A stretch of 64,000 bases of DNA from Alsobacter ponti (GTDB lineage Bacteria > Pseudomonadota > Alphaproteobacteria > Rhizobiales > Beijerinckiaceae). A program made the translations under genes and the position numbers. This document shows positions 11,999 to 20,001 of this stretch, piece after piece. The stretch is from assembly GCF_024294805.1 (NCBI RefSeq), contig NZ_JANCLU010000002.1, positions 124,001-188,000 of the forward strand, read 5' to 3'. How positions within the stretch are numbered: the first letter of the stretch is position 1; each line of letters starts with the position of its first letter. A model generated the notes under the pieces. It was not told the origin of the DNA. It searched no databases and worked only from the letters and a program-made list of their open reading frames with translations.

Positions 11999-13093
11999 TT
12001 AGGGGGTGAGCGCGGCCGCGATGGCGTTGAAGACGCGCGGGCGCAACGCCTCGATGCGGTCGTTGTCGCGAGACGGGTGGACGCGATTGCTGAGGAGCAC
12101 GATGGCCATCTCCTCGGAGGGCACGAGGCACATGGCGGTGCCGGTCGTCCCGGTATGGCCGACGCATTGGCCGGCGAGGAGGTCGCCGAACACCTTCGCC
12201 GCGCCGGGCAGCCAGCACACGCCGCGCCGCGCGCCGCGCTCGTCCGTCCAGGGCGTCAGCAGCAGGCGGGTCGAGAACCGGCTGAGCACGCGCACGCCCG
12301 CGTGCGTTCCCCCGCCCAGCAGCATCGTCCCGAAGAGCAGCAGGTCCGCGGCGGTCGCGAACAACCCGGCGTGGGCGCTGACGCCGCCCATCATCTGCGC
12401 GGTCTTGTCGTTGACGACGCCCCAGTCGTACTCGCCCCGCCACTCGACGAACTCCGTCGCCGGAATCCTCGGGCGCAGCGCGGGCGGCGGATTGAACATC
12501 GTGTCGCGCATGCCGAGCGGCGCGAAGATGCGCTGCGTCAGCAGCTTGTCGAGCGTCATCCCGCTGACGCGCTCCACGATGAGCGCGATGACGATGAAGT
12601 TAATGCTCGAATAGAGATAGAGGCTGCCCGGCGGCCCGGCGAGCGGCAGGGCGAGATAGGCCGGCAGCAAGGTCTCCCACGATGTGTGCTCGTGATAGAG
12701 CTTCGGGTTGGACTGGATGCCCGAGGTATGGCTCACCAGATGGCGGATGCGGATGGCGGCCTTGTCCCCCACCGCGAACTCGGGGATGTAGCGCGCCACG
12801 TGGTCGTCGAGGCTGAGCAGGCCGTCCTCGAGGCACAGCAGCAGGGCCGTGCCGCTGACGGGCTTGGTCACCGAGGCGAGGTCGAACACCGCATCGACCG
12901 GCATTTCGGGCTTCGCCTCCGGCGCGTCCTGCTGGCGACCGGCGGCGTGGAGATAGACGATCCGGCCCCGGTGGGCGACGCCGGCCACCGCGCCCGGGAA
13001 CACGCCGTCCCGGGCCGCCTGATCGAGCAGGGCGCTCACGCGCCCGAGGCGATGGCGATCGAAGTGGGAGTCGTTGTCGACGATGGGCAGCAT
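11999..13093 (-). CDS. Serine hydrolase of the beta-lactamase/D-aminopeptidase superfamily
   Basis: The 364-residue product has SxxK as SVTK (in FDLASVTKP), Tyr-Ser-Ser (YLYSSIN) in the Y-x-N/S position, and HTG (VGHTGTTG) in the third motif: a penicillin-binding-protein/class C fold. There is no signal peptide, so it acts in the cytoplasm and is not a resistance beta-lactamase. Cytoplasmic relatives are esterases, D-aminopeptidases or D-amino-acid amidases. Its place between importer genes suggests it cleaves the imported compound (inference). The start at 13093 is 2 bp after the permease stop. Confidence 0.87.
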   Translation of the reverse strand: MLPIVDNDSHFDRHRLGRVSALLDQAARDGVFPGAVAGVAHRGRIVYLHAAGRQQDAPEAKPEMPVDAVFDLASVTKPVSGTALLLCLEDGLLSLDDHVARYIPEFAVGDKAAIRIRHLVSHTSGIQSNPKLYHEHTSWETLLPAYLALPLAGPPGSLYLYSSINFIVIALIVERVSGMTLDKLLTQRIFAPLGMRDTMFNPPPALRPRIPATEFVEWRGEYDWGVVNDKTAQMMGGVSAHAGLFATAADLLLFGTMLLGGGTHAGVRVLSRFSTRLLLTPWTDERGARRGVCWLPGAAKVFGDLLAGQCVGHTGTTGTAMCLVPSEEMAIVLLSNRVHPSRDNDRIEALRPRVFNAIAAALTP

Positions 13094-13095
13094 GG

Positions 13096-13956
13096 TCAGC
13101 CTTTCACGGCTCCCGACGTGACGCCGCTCACGATCCAGCGCTGGAACCAGAGCGCCAGGACGAAGGGCGGCAGGATCGCGAACATTCCCGACGTGGCCAG
13201 CAGGCCGTAGTCGGTGTGGATGTCCGTGGCGAAGTTCGAGATGACGACCGGCATGGTCGTGGCGCTCGATCCCGCCGTGAACAGCAGCGGGTAGAGGAAC
13301 GACCCCCACGACGACATGAAGCCGAACACGGCGGTGGCCACGAGGCAGGGCAGGGCGACGGGCAGGAACACCTTGAGCATGGCCTGCAGCCAGGTGCAGC
13401 GATCGATGCGCGCCGCCTCCTCCAGTTCCCGCGGGATCGTGCGGAAATAGCCGGCCAGCAGCCAGATGCTGAACGGCAGGGTCTCGGCGGTCTCGGCGAT
13501 GATCAGCGAGGCGAGCGAATTGAGCAGCCCGAGCCTCTGCATCACCACGTAGAGCGGGATCATGATCCCGATGGCCGGCACCATGCGCGAGACGAGATAG
13601 GCGAACATCAGCGTCTGGCTGCCGCGAAAGTCGAGCCGGGCGAAGGAGTAGGCGGCGAGCGACCCGAGCACGACGTTGCCGAGCGCGACCCCGACGCCGA
13701 CGATGACGCTGTTGAGAATGGCGCGCGGCATCGCCGCGATGGCGTCGGCGCCCATCAGCGACTGCCGCTCGCTCGGGCTGAAGAACGCCATGTAGTTGGC
13801 CAGCGTGGGATGCTCGGGGATCCAGTGCGGCGGCGTCGACAGCGCCTCCGCCTGGGTCATGATGCTGAGCAGAAACAGCCAGAGCACCGGCGCCAGCAGA
13901 TAGACGGCCGCGAGGGCCATGAAGGCATAGGTGATCCAGGGGATCTTGCGTCTCAC
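13096..13956 (-). CDS. ABC importer permease, MalG-like
   Basis: A 286-residue inner-membrane permease with six predicted helices and the cytoplasmic EAA loop EEAARIDRCTWLQ, which contacts the ATPase. The start is a GTG (13956-13954) overlapping the stop of the other permease as GTGA, giving VRRKIPWITYAFMALAAVYLL. Ends SGVTSGAVKG, the usual C-terminus of CUT1-type permeases. Sugar-type (CUT1) transporters also carry glycerol-phosphate and modified sugars or sugar acids; the substrate is unknown. Confidence 0.93.
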   Translation of the reverse strand: MRRKIPWITYAFMALAAVYLLAPVLWLFLLSIMTQAEALSTPPHWIPEHPTLANYMAFFSPSERQSLMGADAIAAMPRAILNSVIVGVGVALGNVVLGSLAAYSFARLDFRGSQTLMFAYLVSRMVPAIGIMIPLYVVMQRLGLLNSLASLIIAETAETLPFSIWLLAGYFRTIPRELEEAARIDRCTWLQAMLKVFLPVALPCLVATAVFGFMSSWGSFLYPLLFTAGSSATTMPVVISNFATDIHTDYGLLATSGMFAILPPFVLALWFQRWIVSGVTSGAVKG

Positions 13957-14921
13957 GCGACATCCCCCCGCTTGTAGAGGCCGCGGTAATAGACCAGCGC
14001 CATGAACAGCGTCAGGCCCATGATCACGTAGGAATAGGCGCTGCCCATCCCGAGATCGAGGTACACGAACGAGGTCTGGTAGGTGAGCCAGGCGAGCGTG
14101 GTGGTGGAATTGCCGGGGCCGCCGCCGGTGAGCACGTAGAACAGATCGAAGGCGCGCAGCGCGCCCATGGTCTGCAGGATGACGACGACCAGGATCGGCC
14201 GCCACAGCCAGGGCAGGGTGATGCGCCACAACACCCGTGCGCGCGGGGTGCGGTCGATCAGCGCCGCCTCGTAGAGGTCGCGCGGGATCGCCTGCAGGGC
14301 GGCGAGCAGGATGATCGTGGCCATGGGAACGTGGTTCCACGCATGCGCCAGCACGATCACCACCAGCGCGATGGCGGGGTCGACTAGCCAGGCCTTGTAG
14401 CTCTCGATCAGTCCGAATTGCAGGAGGAGGCCGTTGAACGCGCCCACGTGGGAATCGAAGATCAGTTGCCACAGCGTGGCGTTGACGATCGGCGGGATGG
14501 CCCACGGCACGAGAACAAGGGCGCGCAGAATCCCTCTGCCCTTGACCTCGCTGTTCAGGAGGAGCGCCAGGCACAGTCCGAGCCCGACGATCAGCGCGAC
14601 GGCCAGGCCGGTGAACTTCAGCGTGACGGAGAGGGCGGCCCGGAATTCAGGCGAGGCCAGCGCGTTGGCGTAGTTGTCGAGGCCGATGAAGGGAAAGCTC
14701 TTCGGCCTGCGCAAATTCATCTTGTGCAGGCTGATCCAGAACGACAGTCCGACGGGATAGGCGACGAGCGCCAGCAGCGCCAGCACCGCCGGCGCGTTCA
14801 GCGCGTAGGGAAACAGCGCCGACTTCCAGCGCGACCAACGGCGCCAGCCGCCGCCGCGGGCGAGCGCTGGGTCCGCCGCGCCCCCGGGCGCGGCGGCCGG
14901 ACCGGCCTGGAGCAGCGCCAT
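13953..14921 (-). CDS. ABC importer permease, MalF-like
   Basis: A 322-residue CUT1-type permease. After a cytoplasmic Ala/Gly-rich tail (residues 1-35) come six helices, and the EAA motif is LYEAALIDRTPRARVLW. The ATG at 14921 lies 1 bp after the stop of the binding-protein gene. FIGLDNYANALASPEF is the typical periplasmic loop of MalF/UgpA relatives. It pairs with the MalG-like permease, which it overlaps by 4 nt. Confidence 0.93.
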   Translation of the reverse strand: MALLQAGPAAAPGGAADPALARGGGWRRWSRWKSALFPYALNAPAVLALLALVAYPVGLSFWISLHKMNLRRPKSFPFIGLDNYANALASPEFRAALSVTLKFTGLAVALIVGLGLCLALLLNSEVKGRGILRALVLVPWAIPPIVNATLWQLIFDSHVGAFNGLLLQFGLIESYKAWLVDPAIALVVIVLAHAWNHVPMATIILLAALQAIPRDLYEAALIDRTPRARVLWRITLPWLWRPILVVVILQTMGALRAFDLFYVLTGGGPGNSTTTLAWLTYQTSFVYLDLGMGSAYSYVIMGLTLFMALVYYRGLYKRGDVA

Positions 14922-14922
14922 T

Positions 14923-16230
14923 TCAGGCTTTCTTCAGCTGGATGGCCTTGCTGGCCGAGGCCTGCAGCGCGTCGCGCGCGCTCTTGCGGCCGAGCACGGC
15001 TTCCTGGAGTTGCTGGATGTGGAAGTCTTCCCACTCCGCCGCCCACGGGAAAGTCATGTATTCGCGCGGCTTGGCGAGGCTGCCCTGCTTTGCGAACATC
15101 GCCTGGTCGCTCCATTTCTGCGTCTCGGCGGCGATGTCGGGATCGTTGTCGAGGCTCTTGTAGGCGTAGCCGACGCCGTTCTTGAGGTAATAGCGCTTGG
15201 CGACCTCCTGGCTGCTGATGAACTGCAGCAGTTTCCACGCTTCCTGCGGGTGCTTGGTGTCGGCTGAGATGGAGAACATCTGCGTCCAGCCCACGGTGGC
15301 GTGCGGGCCGCTCGCCGTCAGGCTGGGGAACAGCACCTGCTTCGCCGCGCCCGCGATCTTCGACGTCTTGGGATCGTTGATGAGCTTGAGGTCGTAGCGC
15401 GCCGCGGACGAGAAGGCGATCTTGCCGGCGGCGAAAGCCAGCCGCGCTTCCGCCGTTCCCATCTGCACGGACGCGGGATCGAGGATCTGCTTTTCGTTGG
15501 CCTGCACCAGATATTCGAGCAGCTGGAGGGACACCGGGTCCTTGTCCGCGAAGAGCGGATTTCCCTCCGCGTCGAAGAGGTGGCCGCCGCTGGCGTAGAC
15601 GGCCGACCACCAATGCAGGCCGCTGCCCGCCTTGAGCGGAAACACGAGGGGCCGATCGAGGATTCCGGCCTTCTTGATGGCCAGCGCCTGTTCGGAGATC
15701 TCAGCCCAGGTGGAGGGCGGCGCGGCGATGCCGGCCTTCTGCAGAATGTCCGCGTTGTAGATGTAGGCGATGTGGTCGCCGTAATAGGGCAGGCCCCAGG
15801 TCTTGCCCTCATATTGCAGCCCGTCGAGATGGAAGGGGATCAGGCCCTCCACGTGCTTTTCCCAGCCGGGGAACTCGTTGATCGGCCGGATGTAGCCGGC
15901 GTCGGCCCAGCCGGCGAGCGACTGGTCGCGCACATAGAGCAGGTCCGGCGGATTGCCGGCGGTGAACCGGGCGATCATCTTCTGGACGTACTGGCCGGCG
16001 GGCTGCGCGACGAACTCGGCCTTGATGTTCGGATTGGCCTGGACGAACTCCTTGACGATCTCGCTCTGGAAGGCGGGATCGTAGTTCCAGCCCTCGAAAT
16101 TGAGCGAGACGTCGTCCGCCGCCCACGCGGCTCCCCGGCCGACGAGCGGCAAGGCCGCCGCCGCTCCCACCAGAGCTCCCGACCGGCGCAGGAATGCGCG
16201 TCGGTCCCATCCCGTCCTGCTGCTGCTCAT
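14923..16230 (-). CDS. ABC importer substrate-binding protein (family 1), Tat-exported
   Basis: The 435-residue periplasmic binding protein begins with a Tat signal: twin arginine at residues 10-11 (DRRAFLRR), a hydrophobic core and an AWAAD cleavage region near residue 38. The mature part follows the extracellular solute-binding protein family 1 pattern (NFEGWNYDPAF, PPDLLYVRDQSLAGWADAGYI, AAPPSTWAEI). Tat export implies folding before export. The start overlaps the regulator stop as ATGA. The ligand is unknown; this family mostly binds oligosaccharides, but gene context favours an amino-acid or acyl-amino-acid derivative (weak inference). Confidence 0.93.
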   Translation of the reverse strand: MSSSRTGWDRRAFLRRSGALVGAAAALPLVGRGAAWAADDVSLNFEGWNYDPAFQSEIVKEFVQANPNIKAEFVAQPAGQYVQKMIARFTAGNPPDLLYVRDQSLAGWADAGYIRPINEFPGWEKHVEGLIPFHLDGLQYEGKTWGLPYYGDHIAYIYNADILQKAGIAAPPSTWAEISEQALAIKKAGILDRPLVFPLKAGSGLHWWSAVYASGGHLFDAEGNPLFADKDPVSLQLLEYLVQANEKQILDPASVQMGTAEARLAFAAGKIAFSSAARYDLKLINDPKTSKIAGAAKQVLFPSLTASGPHATVGWTQMFSISADTKHPQEAWKLLQFISSQEVAKRYYLKNGVGYAYKSLDNDPDIAAETQKWSDQAMFAKQGSLAKPREYMTFPWAAEWEDFHIQQLQEAVLGRKSARDALQASASKAIQLKKA

Positions 16231-17060
16231 CTGCGGTCTCCCTGTTGACCGGCGTCTTGGCGCCGTTTGGTTTCGTCGCCCGGAGCGCCATCGGCCTTCC
16301 CGGGCGCGCGCATGCGCTTGAGGTCGTTGTAGAGCGTGGCGCGGCTCAAGCCGAGGTGATCGGCCACCTGCGGAATGGCGCGCTGCAGGGAGAACACGCC
16401 CCGCGCGTCGAGCGCGCCGAGGAGATGCTGGCGCTCCTCGCGCGACAGGTCCGCGAGCGGCCGCCCGAGCATCCGCGTCTCCTCCTTGAGGACGTCCCCG
16501 ATCACCGCGCCCACGTCGTCGACGAAGGTGACGGGCCGGGGCGGCTTCTCGTCGGCCCCGAAAAGCCCTTCGAGGCTCTTGCCCAGCATCCAGAACTCGG
16601 TGACGTCGATGTTGACGCACAGCGCCCCGAACACGTGCCGCCGCCCGTCCCGAAGCGGCACCGTCACGGATTTCAGGATGCGGCCGCTCGGCGTGTTGGT
16701 GATGTAGCTGTACTGGTCCTTGGCGGCGTCGCCCTCGCGCAGGATCGACAGCCCGATCTGGGTGACGGAGCCGCCCGGCTTGCGGCCCGTGACGTTGCCG
16801 GCGATCGCCACGATGGATTGCTCGGGCTGGCGAAAGTCGTGCAGCACGACCTCGAATCTATCCCCGACCGAACTGTCGAGCGCCGCCAGCACCAGCCGCA
16901 GAGCCGCCAGGCAATCGTCCGCCGACACGGCAGGCGCTTTGGCAGCCGTTTTGGCCGGTGTCTTGGCCGGTGTCTTGGCGCTCGACGGCCGCGCGCGCGA
17001 CGCCTTGACGCCTGCCGCCTTGCCGTTCGTGCCCGCCCGAAGGCTGCGTTTCGTCCCCAT
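16227..17060 (-). CDS. YheO/DauR-type transcriptional regulator (PAS + HTH), first gene of the operon
   Basis: Residues 48-155 form a YheO-like PAS domain (RFEVVLHDFRQPEQSIVAIAGN...GALCVNIDVT), and residues 207-250 the DauR-like HTH (REERQHLLGALDARGVF, VADHLGLSRATLYNDLK). Characterised members include the repressor of D-arginine catabolism. The N-terminal 45 residues are basic low-complexity, with a KTPAKTPAKTAAKAP run encoded by 12-bp tandem units. It is the first gene and its stop overlaps the binding-protein start, so it is co-transcribed with the operon it likely controls. Whether it represses or activates cannot be read. 277 aa; family about 220-240, the excess being the N-terminal tail. 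Confidence 0.88.
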   Translation of the reverse strand: MGTKRSLRAGTNGKAAGVKASRARPSSAKTPAKTPAKTAAKAPAVSADDCLAALRLVLAALDSSVGDRFEVVLHDFRQPEQSIVAIAGNVTGRKPGGSVTQIGLSILREGDAAKDQYSYITNTPSGRILKSVTVPLRDGRRHVFGALCVNIDVTEFWMLGKSLEGLFGADEKPPRPVTFVDDVGAVIGDVLKEETRMLGRPLADLSREERQHLLGALDARGVFSLQRAIPQVADHLGLSRATLYNDLKRMRAPGKADGAPGDETKRRQDAGQQGDRR

Positions 17061-17066
17061 GCGGCA

Positions 17067-17096
17067 AGGCTAGCCAGCGTCTGGTCCAACTGTCAA
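17067..17096 (-). promoter_or_regulatory. Candidate sigma-70-type promoter of the nine-gene operon
   Basis: On the minus strand TTGACA (17096-17091), an 18-bp spacer and TAGCCT (17072-17067) lie directly before the regulator ATG (17060-17058). The predicted transcription start would be at or within a few bases of the ATG, so the mRNA may be leaderless; no ribosome-binding site is seen. The -35 is perfect, the -10 weak. Confidence 0.45.
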
Positions 17097-17120
17097 ACGA
17101 TTTGATGAATTGTCTAACGC
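17090..17120. promoter_or_regulatory. Direct repeats TGTC(A/T)AACG flanking the operon -35 region
   Basis: CTGTCAAACGA (17090-17100) and TTGTCTAACGC (17110-17120) are spaced 20 bp apart, two helical turns, and the first covers the -35 element. Each is one mismatch from TNGT-N3-ACNA, the FadR-type half-site pattern found at 23447 and 32043. They are candidate operators for the local YheO-like regulator or the FadR-type regulator at 20.0-20.7 kb. Confidence 0.4.
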
Positions 17121-17205
17121 CGTGGTGAGTCGCGTCCGGGCTTGGACGGGGCCCGCCGGAGATGAGGCGTGTCGCTGAGAGCAGCTCCCGCCGGGAGCCT
17201 GCCCG

Positions 17206-17910
17206 TCAGTGCGCGTGGGACGGCAGAAGCCGCTGGTATTCGGCCTCGGGGATGCCGTAGGCGCCGTCCGTCATGTCGATGAGGAACGGGCGGTCCAGCA
17301 CGGCGATGAGGCCGCGCCGGGCGCGGATCGCCCTGTGGCCTTCGAGAATGTGGATGGCGGTGGTGACGCCGGCCCGCCGCACCCCGAGCATGTGCGAGAG
17401 CATCTCGTGGGTGATGGGGAATTCATCGGCGCGGGCGCGGTCGTTGCACATGAGCAGCCAGCGGGCGAGCCGCATCTCGATCGTATGCTCGGCGTTCACG
17501 AATGCCGTCATGGCCGACTGCATGGCGATGGTCTGGGAATAGCGCAGGAGCGGCCGGTGAAGGGAGGGATCCTCCGCGAGAAGACGGGTCATGTCGTCGG
17601 CGGCGATGCGCAGCGCCTGGCCCTGGAGCTGAACCACGAGCTGCAGCGGGCACGATGCCGCGCCGAGGACGACGGCCAGCCCGACCATGCCCTCGCTCCC
17701 GACCATCCCGACCTCGACCTTGCCGCCCTGCAGCGGCGCGATCATCGACACGTAGCCGGATTGCGGGAAGTAGATGTGCTTCATCGGCTCGCCCGGCTCG
17801 CTCAGGACGTCTCGCAACGCCATGTCGACACGCTCGCCGCGCGACTGAAGCAACGCCTGCTGGGTCGCCGAAAAACAGGAAAAGAGGGAGTTTTCTCGTG
17901 TCGGGAGCAT
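17206..17910 (-). CDS. Crp/Fnr-family transcriptional regulator
   Basis: The product has a cyclic-nucleotide-binding-like beta-barrel (EPGEPMKHIYFPQSGYVSMI, GKVEVGMVGSEGMVGLAVVLG), a dimerisation helix and a winged HTH (EMRLARWLLMCNDR, ITHEMLSHMLGVRRAGVTTA). Variants of this type, lacking both the cAMP-pocket arginine motif and the FNR iron-sulfur cysteine set, are numerous in Hyphomicrobiales. I choose the ATG at 17910 (MLPTRENSLF, 234 aa); a GTG 30 nt upstream is possible but adds an unconserved MCSCPDEAR stretch. It is monocistronic, about 145 bp beyond the regulator of the preceding operon. Signal and targets are unknown. Confidence 0.9.
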   Translation of the reverse strand: MLPTRENSLFSCFSATQQALLQSRGERVDMALRDVLSEPGEPMKHIYFPQSGYVSMIAPLQGGKVEVGMVGSEGMVGLAVVLGAASCPLQLVVQLQGQALRIAADDMTRLLAEDPSLHRPLLRYSQTIAMQSAMTAFVNAEHTIEMRLARWLLMCNDRARADEFPITHEMLSHMLGVRRAGVTTAIHILEGHRAIRARRGLIAVLDRPFLIDMTDGAYGIPEAEYQRLLPSHAH

Positions 17911-18099
17911 GGCTCGAGCCTCATCGGGGCAAGAGCACACACCTCTCTCGGCCGTTCGCGCCCGGAGAGATGCCGAACGACCGTTATAGTGTGTTCCATG
18001 AAGCAGGTTATTTCAAGGCGCGTGGGATATTTGTTTTTCTATTGACGCGGGCTTGGCAAGCGTCGGCGTGACGCCGCTTTCGACCCGGATGATCGGTAT

Positions 18100-18236
18100 C
18101 GTACCGTTCCCTATTCTTGGAAACTGACCGCGCCGCCGCGCATTGAGCGATTGCATCGAGGCGCTCTGATGTACCCTGAAGATGGTGTTTTCCTCCCTTT
18201 CTGACTTTGGGCCGCCTCGACGGGCGGCCCTTTTTC
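18100..18236 (+). ncRNA. Candidate small RNA upstream of a strong intrinsic terminator
   Basis: The 475-bp gap between the Crp/Fnr and D-aminoacylase genes ends in a well-formed terminator at 18209-18235 pointing rightward, with no ORF before it. Just upstream is TTTTCCTCCCTTT, a single-stranded-looking CCUCC anti-Shine-Dalgarno element like those in loops of many alphaproteobacterial trans-acting small RNAs. The 5' end is unknown: TTGACG at 18042 lacks a good -10. No Rfam family was recognised by eye. Confidence 0.35.
18209..18235 (+). terminator. Rho-independent terminator
   Basis: GGGCCGCC (18209-18216) pairs perfectly with GGCGGCCC (18223-18230) across a 6-nt loop and is followed by TTTTTC. 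It terminates rightward transcription from a non-coding stretch, since the preceding gene is on the minus strand and its start faces this region. Confidence 0.8.
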
Positions 18237-18415
18237 TTGGGAAGGCGGCCGAAGATGGAGCGCGCCGGCGGATGCCAGGCCGAGCCACCCCCCATGAAAA
18301 GCTCAAGTCCGACCTGAAGCGGGAGAGAGGACCCAGGGCCGCGAGCCGCTGATCGGCGGCGCGGACCTCGGCCGCGTCTTGGTGTAATCTCGCCGGAAAT
18401 CGAGCCGAGGGCCGC

Positions 18416-19990
18416 ATGTTCGACCTGATCCTCGCCGGCGGCGCCGTCGTCGACGGCACGGGACGCGCCGCCATCCGCGCCGATGTCGGCATTCGCGGCG
18501 AGCGCATCGCGGCGATCGGCGATCTCGCGCAGGCGGACGCCGGGCGCGTGATCGACGCGACGGGCCTCACTGTCGCGCCCGGCTTCATCGACACGCACAC
18601 CCACGCCGAGGGGGCGCTGCTGGTCGACCCGCAGCACGCCAACGGGCTGCGGCAGGGCGTTACGACCGTGCTGCTCGGCATCGACGGCATGTCCTACGCG
18701 CCGCTGTCGCGCGAGAACTACAAGCTCTACCGCCAGTGGCTGAGCGGCCTGCTGGGCGACCCGCCGGAAGAGCTCGACATGAGCAGCGTCGCCGCGTTCC
18801 GCGCGCACTATCACCGCAAGGTCGCCGTCAACACCGCCTATCTCGTCCCGCACGCGACGGTGCGGCTGGAGGTGCTGGGCTTCCACGACCGGCCGCTCGT
18901 GGGCGAGCCCCTGGCGAGAGCGAAGCGGCTCGTTCGCGAGGGGCTGGAGCAGGGCGCCGTCGGCTTCACCACCGGCTCGAAATACTATCCCGGGCCGTGG
19001 GCCGACACGCGCGAGCTGGTCGAGCTGTGCTCGGTGGTGCGCGAGGCGGGCAAGGTCTACATGTCCGAGCCGCGCGCGACGCCGCGCGCCTTCGCCGGCG
19101 GCGGTCCCGCCGAGGCCATGGAGATCGTCCGCCAGAGCGGGGTGAAGCTGCATCTGGCCCACTGGCGGACCGGCGCGGATTCGGCGGGCCGCATCGAGGC
19201 GATCATGGGCCCCATCGACGCGGCGCGGCGCGACGAGGACGATGTCACCTTCGACATCTACCCTTACCCGTCGGGCAGTTCGATCCCCGTCAGCTTCCTG
19301 CCCGGCGAGGTGCAGGAGGGCGGGCCGGAAGCGATCCTGCAACGGCTCGCGGATCCGACGGTGCGCGGACGCGTCGGCGCGTGGCTCGACGCGCATCAGA
19401 GCCTCTACCTCACCCCGATGACCTTTTCCTACGCGCCGGACGCGCCCGAGCTGGAAGGCGCGCGGCTCGTCGACCTGGCCGACGCCCGCCGCCGCTCGCC
19501 GGGAGAGACGCTGTGCGAGCTGCTGCTCGAACAGCGGCTGCGCCTGGGCCATGTCACCGCGCCCCCGGAGAGCGAGGCGGTGCGCGAGCGGATCGCGCGC
19601 GACTGCATGGAGCTTCTCGCGCGGCCGGACTACATGGTGTGCAGCGACATCACGCCGGCGGGCGGCTGCACCCATCCGCGCTGCTACGGCACGTTTCCGC
19701 GCCTCCTCGGCCGCTACCGCCGCGACTACGGGACGATGCCGCTCGAAGCCATGGTGCACCGGATGACCGACCGCCCGGCGCGGCGCTTCGGCCTCACGGG
19801 GCGCGGGCGCATCGAGACGGGCTATTTCGCCGACATCGTCGTCTTCGACGCCGCGACGGTGAACGACACCGGCACCTACGCGCGGCCGCGCGCCTTCCCG
19901 GTGGGCATCCCGTACGTGATCGTCAACGGCGAGATCGCCGTCGACCAGGAGCGCTGCACAGGCGTCTATGCCGGGCAGGCGGTTCCCTAG
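18416..19990 (+). CDS. N-acyl-D-amino-acid deacylase (D-aminoacylase family amidohydrolase)
   Basis: Hydrolyses N-acyl-D-amino acids to a carboxylate and a D-amino acid in characterised members. The 524-residue protein has the beta-sandwich start MFDLILAGGAVVDGTGR, the metal motif HTH (residues 61-63, GFIDTHTHAEG), ITTGSKYYPG-like sequence, IYPYPSGSS, and the late CSDITPAGG with metal/substrate aspartate, ending with RIETGYFADIVVFD. Length matches the family (about 480-530). Because the second motif reads HTHAE instead of the common HTHDD, substrate preference may be shifted. It opens the second catabolic island and is convergent with the FadR-type repressor gene, 11 bp away. Confidence 0.88.
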   Translation: MFDLILAGGAVVDGTGRAAIRADVGIRGERIAAIGDLAQADAGRVIDATGLTVAPGFIDTHTHAEGALLVDPQHANGLRQGVTTVLLGIDGMSYAPLSRENYKLYRQWLSGLLGDPPEELDMSSVAAFRAHYHRKVAVNTAYLVPHATVRLEVLGFHDRPLVGEPLARAKRLVREGLEQGAVGFTTGSKYYPGPWADTRELVELCSVVREAGKVYMSEPRATPRAFAGGGPAEAMEIVRQSGVKLHLAHWRTGADSAGRIEAIMGPIDAARRDEDDVTFDIYPYPSGSSIPVSFLPGEVQEGGPEAILQRLADPTVRGRVGAWLDAHQSLYLTPMTFSYAPDAPELEGARLVDLADARRRSPGETLCELLLEQRLRLGHVTAPPESEAVRERIARDCMELLARPDYMVCSDITPAGGCTHPRCYGTFPRLLGRYRRDYGTMPLEAMVHRMTDRPARRFGLTGRGRIETGYFADIVVFDAATVNDTGTYARPRAFPVGIPYVIVNGEIAVDQERCTGVYAGQAVP

Positions 19991-20001
19991 GCGGGCCGGC
20001 T

